IMG/VR virus record: IMGVR_UViG_3300042893_002574
Location: 1-22,534 of that record
Direction: 5' to 3' (one strand)
Length of the DNA stretch: 22,534 bases
Source: a virus
Position numbers and translations under genes: made by a program. The notes under the pieces are model-generated. The model made no database searches. It was not told the DNA's origin and saw nothing but the letters and a program-made list of their open reading frames with translations. Of this stretch, positions 1-11,601 are shown in pieces. Numbering within the stretch: the first letter of the stretch is position 1; each line of letters opens with the position of its first letter.

Positions 1-116
1 GCCACTTAATTACCTCCGTTTACGGATTTGTAGAGTACGATTGAACCTATCGTATTAGTAACTTATATCTGCAACAACTTTAGTTTTGGGCGAAATCATT
101 TTATATAGGTCCCAAT
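1..116 (-). other. Short gap before the next operon gene
   Basis: This stretch separates the small membrane protein gene from the next gene, which starts at the left edge. It is AT-rich and holds no convincing promoter. The only clear elements are the ribosome-binding site and GTG at 17-3. A 14-codon reading frame (99-55) lacks a good Shine-Dalgarno sequence and is not counted as a gene. Confidence 0.5.
3..17 (-). promoter_or_regulatory. Ribosome-binding site and GTG start of a gene running off the left edge
   Basis: On the minus strand a perfect GGAGGT (17-12) is followed by a six-base AATTAA spacer and GTG at 5-3, which fits the start of the next operon gene. Only its first codon is inside the window. 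A small inverted repeat (TCCG-TAAA-CGGA on the minus strand, 26-15) overlaps the first bases of the Shine-Dalgarno sequence and could partly mask it. Confidence 0.55.
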
Positions 117-353
117 TTAAAGGAACCACCATAGCAAACCGGCTGTCCAAACGGGAATTTGAGGTATAAAATTTAACATAATAGGACCATCTTTTGTTTT
201 AATGCCAACATAAACCCATAGAGATGCGCCTACCAAATGGAACATTGGACCAATAGGGTAAAGGTCGAAGGCATGACACCAGATTGCGACAAAAACTAAA
301 GATGGAGCTAACCATCTAATAATATTGAATGATCTACTACGACTACTGTTCAT
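117..353 (-). CDS. Small membrane protein, unknown function
   Basis: A 78-residue protein with a short polar N terminus (Asn, Ser, Arg-rich) followed by three hydrophobic stretches, about residues 13-30, 38-50 and 60-78. It ends in a Trp-rich segment (GLLWWFL). It very likely sits in the inner membrane with two or three passes. The chosen start is the ATG at 353, preceded by GGAGG and a five-base spacer; a TTG four codons upstream is less likely. It overlaps the end of the oxygenase gene by 11 bases, so the two are probably translationally coupled. Small membrane proteins of this shape occur in aquatic phage genomes, but I cannot name a family with certainty. A holin role is possible but has no support beyond size and hydrophobicity. 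Confidence 0.7.
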   Translation of the reverse strand: MNSSRSRSFNIIRWLAPSLVFVAIWCHAFDLYPIGPMFHLVGASLWVYVGIKTKDGPIMLNFIPQIPVWTAGLLWWFL

Positions 354-1026
354 AACTACCTCCAAAAAAGAATACGGATACTATCCACTTGTCAGACGAC
401 AATGGCATAAGGCCACTATGAGGGTAGAGCCAATGAGAAGGAAAAAGTGCCACCCTCCCTGCAACGGCATCGATAGTTAAATCTTGGAGCGGAAATTGTG
501 TCCCACCACCATGCGAAACCGTGTTTAGGTATAATACCCCCCCCAACACCCTAGAGCCCGCTATCCAAGGTGCCCCATCAATATGTTGTTGGTAAAAACC
601 GGTATTTTCTTTATATTGTTGAATTTGGAAACTGGTGTCGCCAATTACAAAATTATCGGAATGCGGAGGAAATTGTAAGTGATAAAAGCTGTGTTGGTAT
701 ACTCGCATCATCCTCAGGATTTCATTTCTTAAGCGAAAATCAAATTCATCCCTTAGGGGATTAATGTCGCCATAATCCTGATCTAATCGCCAGTCACAAG
801 AGACCTTGACATGAGGCATTACACCAGACATAGTTCTCCCACTAAATGACTCTGAAGGGTTGCTTTTACAAAAATCTATCAGATTGGAGCAAAACTCTTC
901 GGAGAAAACATTGTCGGCATATGCTATGCCGGAAGATTTGCCTGCAGGCCATTTTATCTCGTTAAAAAGATAATAGCTATTAGACAAATCTATTTCAAGA
1001 TAATCTTCTTGTTTTTCTATATTCAC
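343..1026 (-). CDS. 2OG-Fe(II) oxygenase, prolyl 4-hydroxylase-like
   Basis: A 227-residue non-haem iron dioxygenase of the double-stranded beta-helix fold. These enzymes couple 2-oxoglutarate decarboxylation to hydroxylation of a protein or small molecule. Visible ligands are the HxD pair His148/Asp150 (in QHIDG), the distal His203 (in YPHSG) and Lys213, ten residues after the distal histidine. That His-to-Lys spacing is the 2-oxoglutarate-binding arrangement of collagen prolyl 4-hydroxylase; many other family members use Arg. The stretches LGGVLYLN and FPSHWLYPHSG are typical core strands. The N-terminal third (to about residue 110) is helical and less conserved. The start is taken as GTG at 1026, overlapping the upstream gene by 32 bases; the Shine-Dalgarno sequence there is weak and TTG at codon 14 is an alternative. 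It is the third member of the halogenase cluster. The substrate is unknown; fibre proline hydroxylation is only a hypothesis. Confidence 0.88.
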   Translation of the reverse strand: MNIEKQEDYLEIDLSNSYYLFNEIKWPAGKSSGIAYADNVFSEEFCSNLIDFCKSNPSESFSGRTMSGVMPHVKVSCDWRLDQDYGDINPLRDEFDFRLRNEILRMMRVYQHSFYHLQFPPHSDNFVIGDTSFQIQQYKENTGFYQQHIDGAPWIAGSRVLGGVLYLNTVSHGGGTQFPLQDLTIDAVAGRVALFPSHWLYPHSGLMPLSSDKWIVSVFFFGGSYEQ

Positions 1027-1747
1027 GTGCTATCCAGCCTGATTCAGTTGGTCCCAAAACATCAACATCACTATGTACACCATACACGTACTTAAAGTCG
1101 CTTTCGTCCATCATCTTAATATTACCAAAGTCCTCGGCCCTCTTAAATGGGACTAGGTGAACTAAGGGCTCATTATGGGGAATTATAAATTCTTTATCTG
1201 TTTTTATATTTAATACCACATTAATTTGGTGATAAAAATCTGTATGAACTATACCAGCAACAATATCATAGTTTGGGTTAGGTTCATGCATAATGCCCAG
1301 CTCAATTGTTGACCAACCGGGCGCTGTTATAAATGCATAAGGTGTTACCAGCTTTGGGTAAGGACTGTTTTCGATAGACCTAACCCCGGTCATTGGGCAC
1401 TCCCCAGTCATTTCGTAAGGGAAGAAATCCGCACCAAAGATAGTATTAGAAACGGAAAACTGCGCGGCCTGAACGTCCCAACGCCCAGTTAATTCATCCG
1501 GTACAAACCTGAAGGTTGTCCATGCTGGTATTGTAATTCCTATGTCGACAAAATCTTTAATACCAGAACATCTTCTGATCCCGCTTTTTGGCGAAAGCCT
1601 AAACCAAGCTGGACGTTTTTTGGGGCTATTTACGTAGGGTTCTTCACCCATTTCAATCAAGCGATTATCCGAAGGGACAACGCATATCTCACCAGATTTG
1701 ACTGATTTACGCAGTTTATTATAAGTTTTATTCTTTTTCGATATCAT
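995..1747 (-). CDS. Protein of unknown function between halogenase and oxygenase
   Basis: A 250-residue soluble protein with no signal peptide or membrane segment. After a basic N terminus (Lys/Arg-rich to about residue 18) it has a Trp/Pro-rich core, with RPAWFRL near residue 45, a Cys-containing stretch IRRCSGIKDF near 57-66, then IGITIPAWTTFRF. The second half contains many alternating beta-strand patterns and the segment PHNEPLVHLVPF. The short motif order (aromatic-rich PAW, then Cys, then IPAW) is shared in my recollection with uncharacterised phage proteins, but I assign no function. ATG at 1747 overlaps the halogenase end by 20 bases, and its own end overlaps the oxygenase start by 32 bases. 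Expression is therefore tied to both neighbours, and a shared pathway is likely. A cupin-like or small-molecule-binding fold would fit the beta-rich pattern, but that is a guess. Confidence 0.75.
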   Translation of the reverse strand: MISKKNKTYNKLRKSVKSGEICVVPSDNRLIEMGEEPYVNSPKKRPAWFRLSPKSGIRRCSGIKDFVDIGITIPAWTTFRFVPDELTGRWDVQAAQFSVSNTIFGADFFPYEMTGECPMTGVRSIENSPYPKLVTPYAFITAPGWSTIELGIMHEPNPNYDIVAGIVHTDFYHQINVVLNIKTDKEFIIPHNEPLVHLVPFKRAEDFGNIKMMDESDFKYVYGVHSDVDVLGPTESGWIAREYRKTRRLS

Positions 1748-3200
1748 TTAAAGCTTCGGCGTGATCAACTAACTCAACGCCCATCCTCTGACTTTCTATA
1801 TCTCTACTCAAGTAGTGCGTCTCATCATATACCGAAAGATTACCCAATGTCCAATCCAAATTAGAAACCTTCACAAGACCCTGACCTTGGGCGACGTGCA
1901 AGAAGTGTGCCACCTGAAACATCTCTCCATTGTTTGCTGCTATATAATCCCTAGGAAGAGTAGTCTCCCTAAGTAAATTTAGTAAATCTTGAAGAGTATC
2001 GTTTACTGGCATATTTGATGCCGCAGTCCAAAAATCGGTGTCATCTCTATCGGTCATATAGTGCATCCTTATCATTGTAAGGATGTTATCTAGCATGATA
2101 TTAAACGACTTATTATAAGCTTTCTGCATGGCCGTATTGCCCGGCTCATAGGAAGCGACATATGGCACCAACTGGTCGATCTGCTGTATAGTCGAAGCTA
2201 TTGAGGTTGCTTCTAAGGGTTCAACAAAAGATGACGAGAGTCCTACCGCGCAACAATTCTTTACCCACGGCTCCCGCAAATGGCCGGGGTCAAAAGTAAA
2301 TGACCTAGTGGCTCCGATGCTTTGATCACGTTTTTCACTAATTTCCTTCACGGCTGAATCATGGTCTATAAAGCTTGAAGAATATACGTAACCATTGCCC
2401 CTTCTAAACTGGGTTGGTATTTCCCATGACCAGCCGGAAGATAATGCTTCAGCGATGGTATATGGCTTAATTTTCCCATTTTCTTCGCCCTCTGTCGGGA
2501 ATGCAAGGGCAGAATCGACTAAGAGGTATTTTGAAAAACTATTCCATTTTGGGTTGTCTACTTTTGATATTAGCACCTTGTTAAATCCAGTGGCATCAAT
2601 CCAAAAATCCGCTTTAAAACCATTAGCCTCTTTTAGATCAATCGACTCTATATTTCCGCTTTCGGCATTCAGGTTAACGTCCTCCACGAATGCGTCGATC
2701 AACTTGATATTTCGCATAATGCATAATTTTGTTAAATATTTATTTAAAGAAAACGTATCGAAATGAAATTGATTAACATTTTTGTGTAAGCCATTTTTTT
2801 GAATCTTATCCTGACGAAGACCAACAGATCCCGTATAATCCGTCAGCAATTTTCCTTTATGAATAAGGTAGGAATATAGCGGAAATAATCTCCAAGCAAA
2901 TATTTCTTCATCGCCAGAAACACTGTGGAAATAGTCTGGATTTTCTTTTGACCAATTTATAAAATTAATGCCATATTTATGTGTAGCATTTGTCTCTACA
3001 ATCATATCCAAAAGTGGTATATCGCAGTAATTCAAAAACTTCTTCCAGTGCTCAGTACTACCTTCTCCGACGCCAATTATACCAACTTCACTAGAGGCAA
3101 CAAGCGTAATTTCGGAAAAAGGAAAAGCTGAACGCAACATTAAGGCGGATATCAGCCCCGCTGTTCCTCCGCCAACAATTCCAAAAGAAATGGGTTTCAT
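1728..3200 (-). CDS. Flavin-dependent halogenase (tryptophan-halogenase family)
   Basis: A 490-residue flavoenzyme that should use FADH2, O2 and halide to make hypohalous acid for halogenating an electron-rich substrate. The FAD-binding GGGTAG lies at residues 10-15, right at the N terminus. The GVGEGS segment is at 43-48. Lys75 (in THKYGINF) is in the place of the catalytic lysine of PrnA-type enzymes. The family signature WxWxIP is present as Trp257/Trp259/Pro262. The later segment NCCAVGLSSSFVEPLEATSI (315-334) corresponds to the conserved region carrying the active-site glutamate. Length and motif order match the family, so it looks intact. ATG at 3200 has AGGAGA four bases upstream; an in-frame upstream extension to 3257 is just overlap with the previous gene. 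A related cyanophage enzyme, VirX1, has been shown to iodinate diverse substrates; whether this one acts on free or protein-bound aromatics is unknown. No flavin reductase is visible here, so the host must supply reduced flavin. Confidence 0.93.
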   Translation of the reverse strand: MKPISFGIVGGGTAGLISALMLRSAFPFSEITLVASSEVGIIGVGEGSTEHWKKFLNYCDIPLLDMIVETNATHKYGINFINWSKENPDYFHSVSGDEEIFAWRLFPLYSYLIHKGKLLTDYTGSVGLRQDKIQKNGLHKNVNQFHFDTFSLNKYLTKLCIMRNIKLIDAFVEDVNLNAESGNIESIDLKEANGFKADFWIDATGFNKVLISKVDNPKWNSFSKYLLVDSALAFPTEGEENGKIKPYTIAEALSSGWSWEIPTQFRRGNGYVYSSSFIDHDSAVKEISEKRDQSIGATRSFTFDPGHLREPWVKNCCAVGLSSSFVEPLEATSIASTIQQIDQLVPYVASYEPGNTAMQKAYNKSFNIMLDNILTMIRMHYMTDRDDTDFWTAASNMPVNDTLQDLLNLLRETTLPRDYIAANNGEMFQVAHFLHVAQGQGLVKVSNLDWTLGNLSVYDETHYLSRDIESQRMGVELVDHAEALNDIEKE

Positions 3201-3201
3201 A

Positions 3202-3888
3202 CTATCTCCTAATAAAGCACGTATATGAAATGTAACCTTGAAGATGATAGCTGTCAAATTGATCTAACGAATGGATATAGTTGTGAACCTCTTCGGCAAA
3301 CGTATTCTCCGAATGGTAATACTCGCTACCATTAGAGGCGTTTGATAACATAAACATTCCACCCGGGTTAACAGAGCCCAAAATACCGCTTAAGACGTTT
3401 TGGTCTATTAAAGATGTTATATGGGCTGTTGCGAAATCGACTTTCGGCATTTCATACCTTATTGTATCCCAAGATAACGTCTCGACGTTATCGATGGAAT
3501 CTGTCGCAATAACTTCGTTCGCTATCCCCAGCAAAGTAGTGTTAGCTGTATACACTGTGCTTACAGATTCAGATAAATATATAAGCGAAGCTGGACTATC
3601 CATTATAAAAGCCGTTTGTGCCGAAGTTATTCTTGCAAAGAACGTAAATATTTTTGAAGCTGCATGAATCATTGGGGCTAAAATTTCGCCACCCGGAGCC
3701 CCTGCAACACCAAAAGTGTGAAAATCAATACTTGTGCTAGCTGTATTAATATCCATATTTTGTTCAGTATAATCATACATATCACGGGAAAGTTTTATAT
3801 AAGAATCAAGATCAGGAAGTGTTTGACTCTTGGTGACCCTAGCATTCTCTTCCGACCTCTTTGCGATGCCCAAATAAAGATCCGGCAT
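3202..3888 (-). CDS. Rossmann / methyltransferase-like protein of uncertain activity
   Basis: A 228-residue protein whose second half looks like the back half of a class I SAM-dependent methyltransferase. It has a strand plus acidic residue (IATDSIDN, about 127-134), a following strand (KVDFATAHI, 149-157), a helix, then NPGGMFMLSNAS (174-185) with the PGG turn usual after the fifth strand. The front half has the right strand-helix rhythm but no glycine-rich SAM-binding motif I that I can see. It may be a degenerate enzyme or a different Rossmann protein. ATG at 3888 has GAGGAG with a four-base spacer; the TTG four codons upstream is rejected. It begins one base after the preceding stop and ends one base before the halogenase ATG, so it belongs to the same translational unit. 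Function is inferred at low confidence. Confidence 0.7.
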   Translation of the reverse strand: MPDLYLGIAKRSEENARVTKSQTLPDLDSYIKLSRDMYDYTEQNMDINTASTSIDFHTFGVAGAPGGEILAPMIHAASKIFTFFARITSAQTAFIMDSPASLIYLSESVSTVYTANTTLLGIANEVIATDSIDNVETLSWDTIRYEMPKVDFATAHITSLIDQNVLSGILGSVNPGGMFMLSNASNGSEYYHSENTFAEEVHNYIHSLDQFDSYHLQGYISYTCFIRR

Positions 3889-3889
3889 T

Positions 3890-4111
3890 TTACTCCTCAA
3901 ACCCTAGTGTTCCTGCAAACATTGCGATATTAGATGCTTCGTGCTTAGCCTTGACTAAAGATGAACCCGTCAATGTTAAAGTTAAACCAATTTTAATGTT
4001 TCTTAAATTTTCTGGCGTTATAAGAACCGGCTCTAAACCAGCCAATACGCAAATATAGGCTGATCTTTCTGCGTAGTACGCACTTTGATCTGACCTGTCA
4101 TACGTTATCAT
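3890..4111 (-). CDS. Small protein, unknown function
   Basis: A 73-residue protein with no recognisable family. It has a Tyr/Ala-rich start (QSAYYAERSAYICVLAGL), a beta-like middle (IKIGLTLTLTG) and a helical Lys/Ala-rich end. No signal peptide or definite membrane helix is present. ATG at 4111 is preceded by GGAG at six bases; an upstream TTG is less likely. The gene overlaps the end of the previous small gene by 14 bases and is followed one base later by the methyltransferase-like gene. The tight packing and good ribosome-binding site argue that it is real. A role in fibre assembly or in the adjacent modification cluster is possible but unproven. Confidence 0.6.
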   Translation of the reverse strand: MITYDRSDQSAYYAERSAYICVLAGLEPVLITPENLRNIKIGLTLTLTGSSLVKAKHEASNIAMFAGTLGFEE

Positions 4112-4271
4112 CAAGTTCTCCAATACTGAAAATAAAAGGGTTATCTACCAGCGGGCATCCTGATTCATCTGTTTCTTGGGTTGACAGCCAGTCTTGGAGG
4201 TACGAAAAACTCTCGTCACCCAAAAATGAACCATACCCTCTCTCAAAAGAATCTATCCATTGAGTGGACAC
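4098..4271 (-). CDS. Very small acidic protein, unknown function
   Basis: A 57-residue acidic protein, Trp- and Ser-rich at the start (STQWIDSFERGYGSF) and ending in an Asp/Glu-rich tail. The frame is open upstream to a GTG at 4319, but that would overlap the previous gene by 47 bases. GTG at 4271 leaves a one-base gap after the preceding TGA and has GGAG about ten bases upstream, so I prefer it. No family is recognised. Support rests on its position in an otherwise gapless operon and on coupling with the next gene. Confidence 0.5.
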   Translation of the reverse strand: MSTQWIDSFERGYGSFLGDESFSYLQDWLSTQETDESGCPLVDNPFIFSIGELDDNV

Positions 4272-4272
4272 T

Positions 4273-4512
4273 TCAATCAAGCTCCGCCAGCTTCGCGTCG
4301 ATAATCGCAAGACCACCACTAATTTGGCCTATCCTCATAACAGCGTCTGCTATAGACTGAAAATTATCCGGATCGAAGTTTGCGTAATCAAATGTGTCAG
4401 GATCTACGCCAGACCTAATAAGTATTTGCGCCAACTCTAGAGTCAAAGACTCTTGGGCTTGGAACAGGAAATCTTTTTTACTTTGATCATTTAAGTTGTC
4501 AAAAAATGACAT
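4273..4512 (-). CDS. Small acidic helical protein, unknown function
   Basis: A 79-residue acidic protein, mostly helical. Residues 1-33 form an amphipathic region (QESLTLELAQILIRSG) and residues 52-79 a second helix (IADAVMRIGQISGG and on). A short Asp/Phe/Asn-rich linker (PDTFDYANFDPDNF) joins them. ATG at 4512 has a strong AGGAGG with a short spacer. It follows the last glycine-rich fibre gene by eight bases. The two-helix shape could suit a small chaperone or assembly factor for the fibres, but nothing in the sequence proves this. Confidence 0.65.
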   Translation of the reverse strand: MSFFDNLNDQSKKDFLFQAQESLTLELAQILIRSGVDPDTFDYANFDPDNFQSIADAVMRIGQISGGLAIIDAKLAELD

Positions 4513-4520
4513 TTGTCCTC

Positions 4521-5669
4521 CTAATTGTTTAAAATAATATAACCTACACCCGAAGTTGCTGTACCTGTGCCAGAAGAACCAGAAGAAACTGTGTAAGTTT
4601 GACCAGAAGGCGTAGAGTCCGAGACTATTATTATAGCACCTCCGCCACCTTTATATCCGGTTTCCCCAGTGCCCCCGGTTTTTGTTGGTGAACCAGCACC
4701 TCCGGTACCTCCAGCCCCGCCATGATAATTGCGGTAGGCGTGAAAAGCTGCGTGATTGCAATTGCCTTTACAATCTGTATTAAAACATCCATGACTAAAA
4801 TGCACACTATTAGCGGTATATCCAGTATTACCATTAGCCCCAGAACTTCCTGCCGCACCTGTCGACCCGGCAGATCCGGCAACCCCAGATTTACCTTTAG
4901 CAAATATGGTTCCAGTCCCAGCAATTGTCTTGGCAAATATTAGAACCAATCCGCCACCGACACCACCTGCACCACCCGCGCCACCAGCGCCAGCGCCACC
5001 GCTATTAGGCGCAGTTCCCGGACTACCGGCATTTCCCGCATTAATCACCGCACCGTTTGAATGATTGGTGGTGTCATTTGAATGATGGTGGGAACCGTTG
5101 CCGAAACTACTGTAAATCAATCCAGCAGATCCCGCATTTCCGCTTTTACCAGTCCAGTTATCATTATTGGTGTATGCAGGGTCCGTGTGACCTTGAACAC
5201 CAGTTATCCCAGCGGTTCCACCATACAGTAGGCCGGCAGATTGCCCGGCGCTAGGTGTAAAAAGCCTTGTTGCTAACTCTCCCTCAAGTAGCCTTTCAAT
5301 ATTTTGCACCAACCACACAGGTGCTGAGTTTGTGGTGCTACCGCCACCAGCCCCACCTAAACTGTAAGTTATGCCCGTTAGTGTTGTTGGTCCTATAAGA
5401 GTGTTTGAAAATGATGTCGAAGGCTCACCACCGCCAGCTGTACCTACCCCTATGAAACCATTATTTGTCAATGTACCCTTAACGAAAACCCTATAGCCAT
5501 CAGTCAACAAAGTAATACCATTATTAACAGTCAAGTTGTTATAATACTTATCAGATGTCAAAGTAGTATTAGTTGAAATCACAACATCGCCATCAGTTCC
5601 TTGACCGTAAACTGAATCATTCCCAAGTCTTTGAATTGTTTTTGTATTAATTCTTTCAATTGATCCCAT
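4521..5669 (-). CDS. Glycine-rich tail fibre / adhesin protein with Cys/His cluster
   Basis: A 382-residue virion protein, probably a fibre tip or adhesin. The N-terminal part (about 1-75) holds the repeat-like module seen in its upstream neighbour: a VYGQGTDGDVVI segment, then strands YYNNLTVNNG and YRVFVKGTL. The rest is dominated by glycine-rich runs (GGAGAGGAGGAGGVGGG near 225-242, GGAGGTGGAG after 317). Two unusual patches stand out. One is His-rich (HHH at 194-196 followed by another His). The other (about 289-318) contains C-x4-C-x3-C flanked by six histidines. Together they could bind a metal ion. The start is ATG at 5669, one base after the previous stop; the longer frame to 5741 merely overlaps the upstream gene. 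Host-receptor recognition is inferred from composition and position. Confidence 0.78.
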   Translation of the reverse strand: MGSIERINTKTIQRLGNDSVYGQGTDGDVVISTNTTLTSDKYYNNLTVNNGITLLTDGYRVFVKGTLTNNGFIGVGTAGGGEPSTSFSNTLIGPTTLTGITYSLGGAGGGSTTNSAPVWLVQNIERLLEGELATRLFTPSAGQSAGLLYGGTAGITGVQGHTDPAYTNNDNWTGKSGNAGSAGLIYSSFGNGSHHHSNDTTNHSNGAVINAGNAGSPGTAPNSGGAGAGGAGGAGGVGGGLVLIFAKTIAGTGTIFAKGKSGVAGSAGSTGAAGSSGANGNTGYTANSVHFSHGCFNTDCKGNCNHAAFHAYRNYHGGAGGTGGAGSPTKTGGTGETGYKGGGGAIIIVSDSTPSGQTYTVSSGSSGTGTATSGVGYIILNN

Positions 5670-5670
5670 A

Positions 5671-6402
5671 TTACACCAACTGCATAAAATTATAAGTTCC
5701 CGATGCGGCTCCCGAATTTCCAGTGACATCAGTTGAAACATTAGATGGAAGAGCTGTGAGCGATGAAACTAGCAAAATCACTCCGCCACCTCCGCCAGTA
5801 GCGCCACCCGGAGCGGCAAATTTTGCGTTCGTTGTAGTAGCAGTGCAAGCGATATATCTTGCTGTACAAATAATAATACCGCCACCTATTCCGGTTGATC
5901 CTCCTGCACCGCCCCGCAGATACGTTGGGTTTGTAGAACCGCCAGTAAGAGAATAGCCCTTGATTGCCTGCAGGGGTTGTTGATAGTACGTTGAACCGCC
6001 AGTTGCAGGAACTGGAGCAGTAGCAGTTCCGGCTCCAGCTCCAGTTCCTGATCCGCCGAGAGAATGAGTTACACTTGCTGTAGCAGCAGCGCCCTGCTTG
6101 ATACTTCCATCGGTAGAGTATCCGCCAGTGTAACCTATAGTTGAAGCGTTTCCAAGGGTAAGCAAGTTTTTTACAAAAATTCTGTATCCATTTGGCGCCA
6201 ACCTAACGCTGTCGTTAAGGGTTAAATTATAACAATAAATGTCTCTAGTCATTGAGTAAACGCTAGATGAAGGAACCATGCTTAAGATTGTTGTTGTGCC
6301 GTCAAATACTACAGAACCATCGACAGCATTCCCATAAACTATATCTGGGGCGTCCAGAAACTGTGCTAAGGAATTACTCCCGTATTTGACTAGGCCCCCC
6401 AT
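5671..6402 (-). CDS. Glycine-rich tail fibre protein (paralogue of its downstream neighbour)
   Basis: A 243-residue structural protein. Its N-terminal region carries IVYGNAVDGSVVFDGTTTIL followed by strands around CYNLTLNDSV and YRIFVKNLLTLG. This module is common in phage fibre or adhesin proteins and is shared with the next gene. From about residue 90 the sequence is rich in Gly, Ala, Ser and Thr (GGSGTGAGAGTA, GGAGGSTGIGGG, PGGATGGGGG), ending in a beta-rich tail. ATG at 6402 overlaps the preceding stop by one base (TAATG), with GGAGGAG just upstream. It is shorter than its downstream neighbour and lacks that neighbour's Cys/His patch. A role in host attachment is inferred. Confidence 0.75.
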   Translation of the reverse strand: MGGLVKYGSNSLAQFLDAPDIVYGNAVDGSVVFDGTTTILSMVPSSSVYSMTRDIYCYNLTLNDSVRLAPNGYRIFVKNLLTLGNASTIGYTGGYSTDGSIKQGAAATASVTHSLGGSGTGAGAGTATAPVPATGGSTYYQQPLQAIKGYSLTGGSTNPTYLRGGAGGSTGIGGGIIICTARYIACTATTTNAKFAAPGGATGGGGGVILLVSSLTALPSNVSTDVTGNSGAASGTYNFMQLV

Positions 6403-6746
6403 TAAGCTCCTCCGACCACGTCTTCTTCAATGCCAAATATAGCAATATTCACAGATGTTGCGGATGAACATAAAGCTTTTATTGTTTCCGTAGATTGCAT
6501 TACCATAGAGCAGTTAAATGCAATAGTTTCATTTGCGGCAATAGATACAGCACTTAAAATGTCGAAAGTATTATTTTCTGTTCCAGATGTATATAATCTA
6601 ACTGTTATAGTTTTAGCTGAAGCAGTAGTATTAGCTAATATTATCTGCTTAACAATAGTCCTAATGTTACTTGGGACAGTATAGTATATTGCACTTGATG
6701 CCGTGAGCTGTGTTGGTCCACCCAACCTTTTTTGCGTAATTGCCAT
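6402..6746 (-). CDS. Small beta-rich virion protein next to the fibres
   Basis: A 114-residue protein with a strongly alternating beta-sandwich pattern: AIYYTVPSNIRTIVKQIILANTT, then TITVRLYTSG, VSIAANETIAFNC and a C-terminal strand VNIAIFGIEEDV. The strand order (dimerising segment, TIVKQIILAN, TITVRLY, ANETIAF) is familiar from small phage proteins encoded beside tail fibres, presumed fibre-associated or decoration proteins. ATG at 6746 has GGAGA upstream with a seven-base spacer. It follows the collagen-like gene after 41 bases and is coupled to the next gene by TAATG. The exact role is unknown. Confidence 0.7.
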   Translation of the reverse strand: MAITQKRLGGPTQLTASSAIYYTVPSNIRTIVKQIILANTTASAKTITVRLYTSGTENNTFDILSAVSIAANETIAFNCSMVMQSTETIKALCSSATSVNIAIFGIEEDVVGGA

Positions 6747-6787
6747 TACATAATCTCCATTATCGTAATCTCATCCTAATAGTAATA

Positions 6788-11590
<4,803 letters not shown>

Positions 11591-11601
11591 TTGATCCTAC
11601 C

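Noticed and set aside
55-99. 14-codon reading frame on the minus strand
   Set aside because: Too short, weak ribosome-binding site, no recognisable feature.
3201-3257. N-terminal extension of the halogenase
   Set aside because: The FAD-binding motif normally lies within about 15 residues of the start, and ATG 3200 has a good ribosome-binding site.
4631-4943. Overlapping open frames on both strands within the glycine-rich fibre gene
   Set aside because: Composition is not protein-like and the main frame continues through with clear structure; no independent start signals.
5670-5741. N-terminal extension of the last glycine-rich fibre protein
   Set aside because: It overlaps the end of the upstream gene in another frame; ATG at 5669, one base after that gene's stop, fits the packing of the operon.
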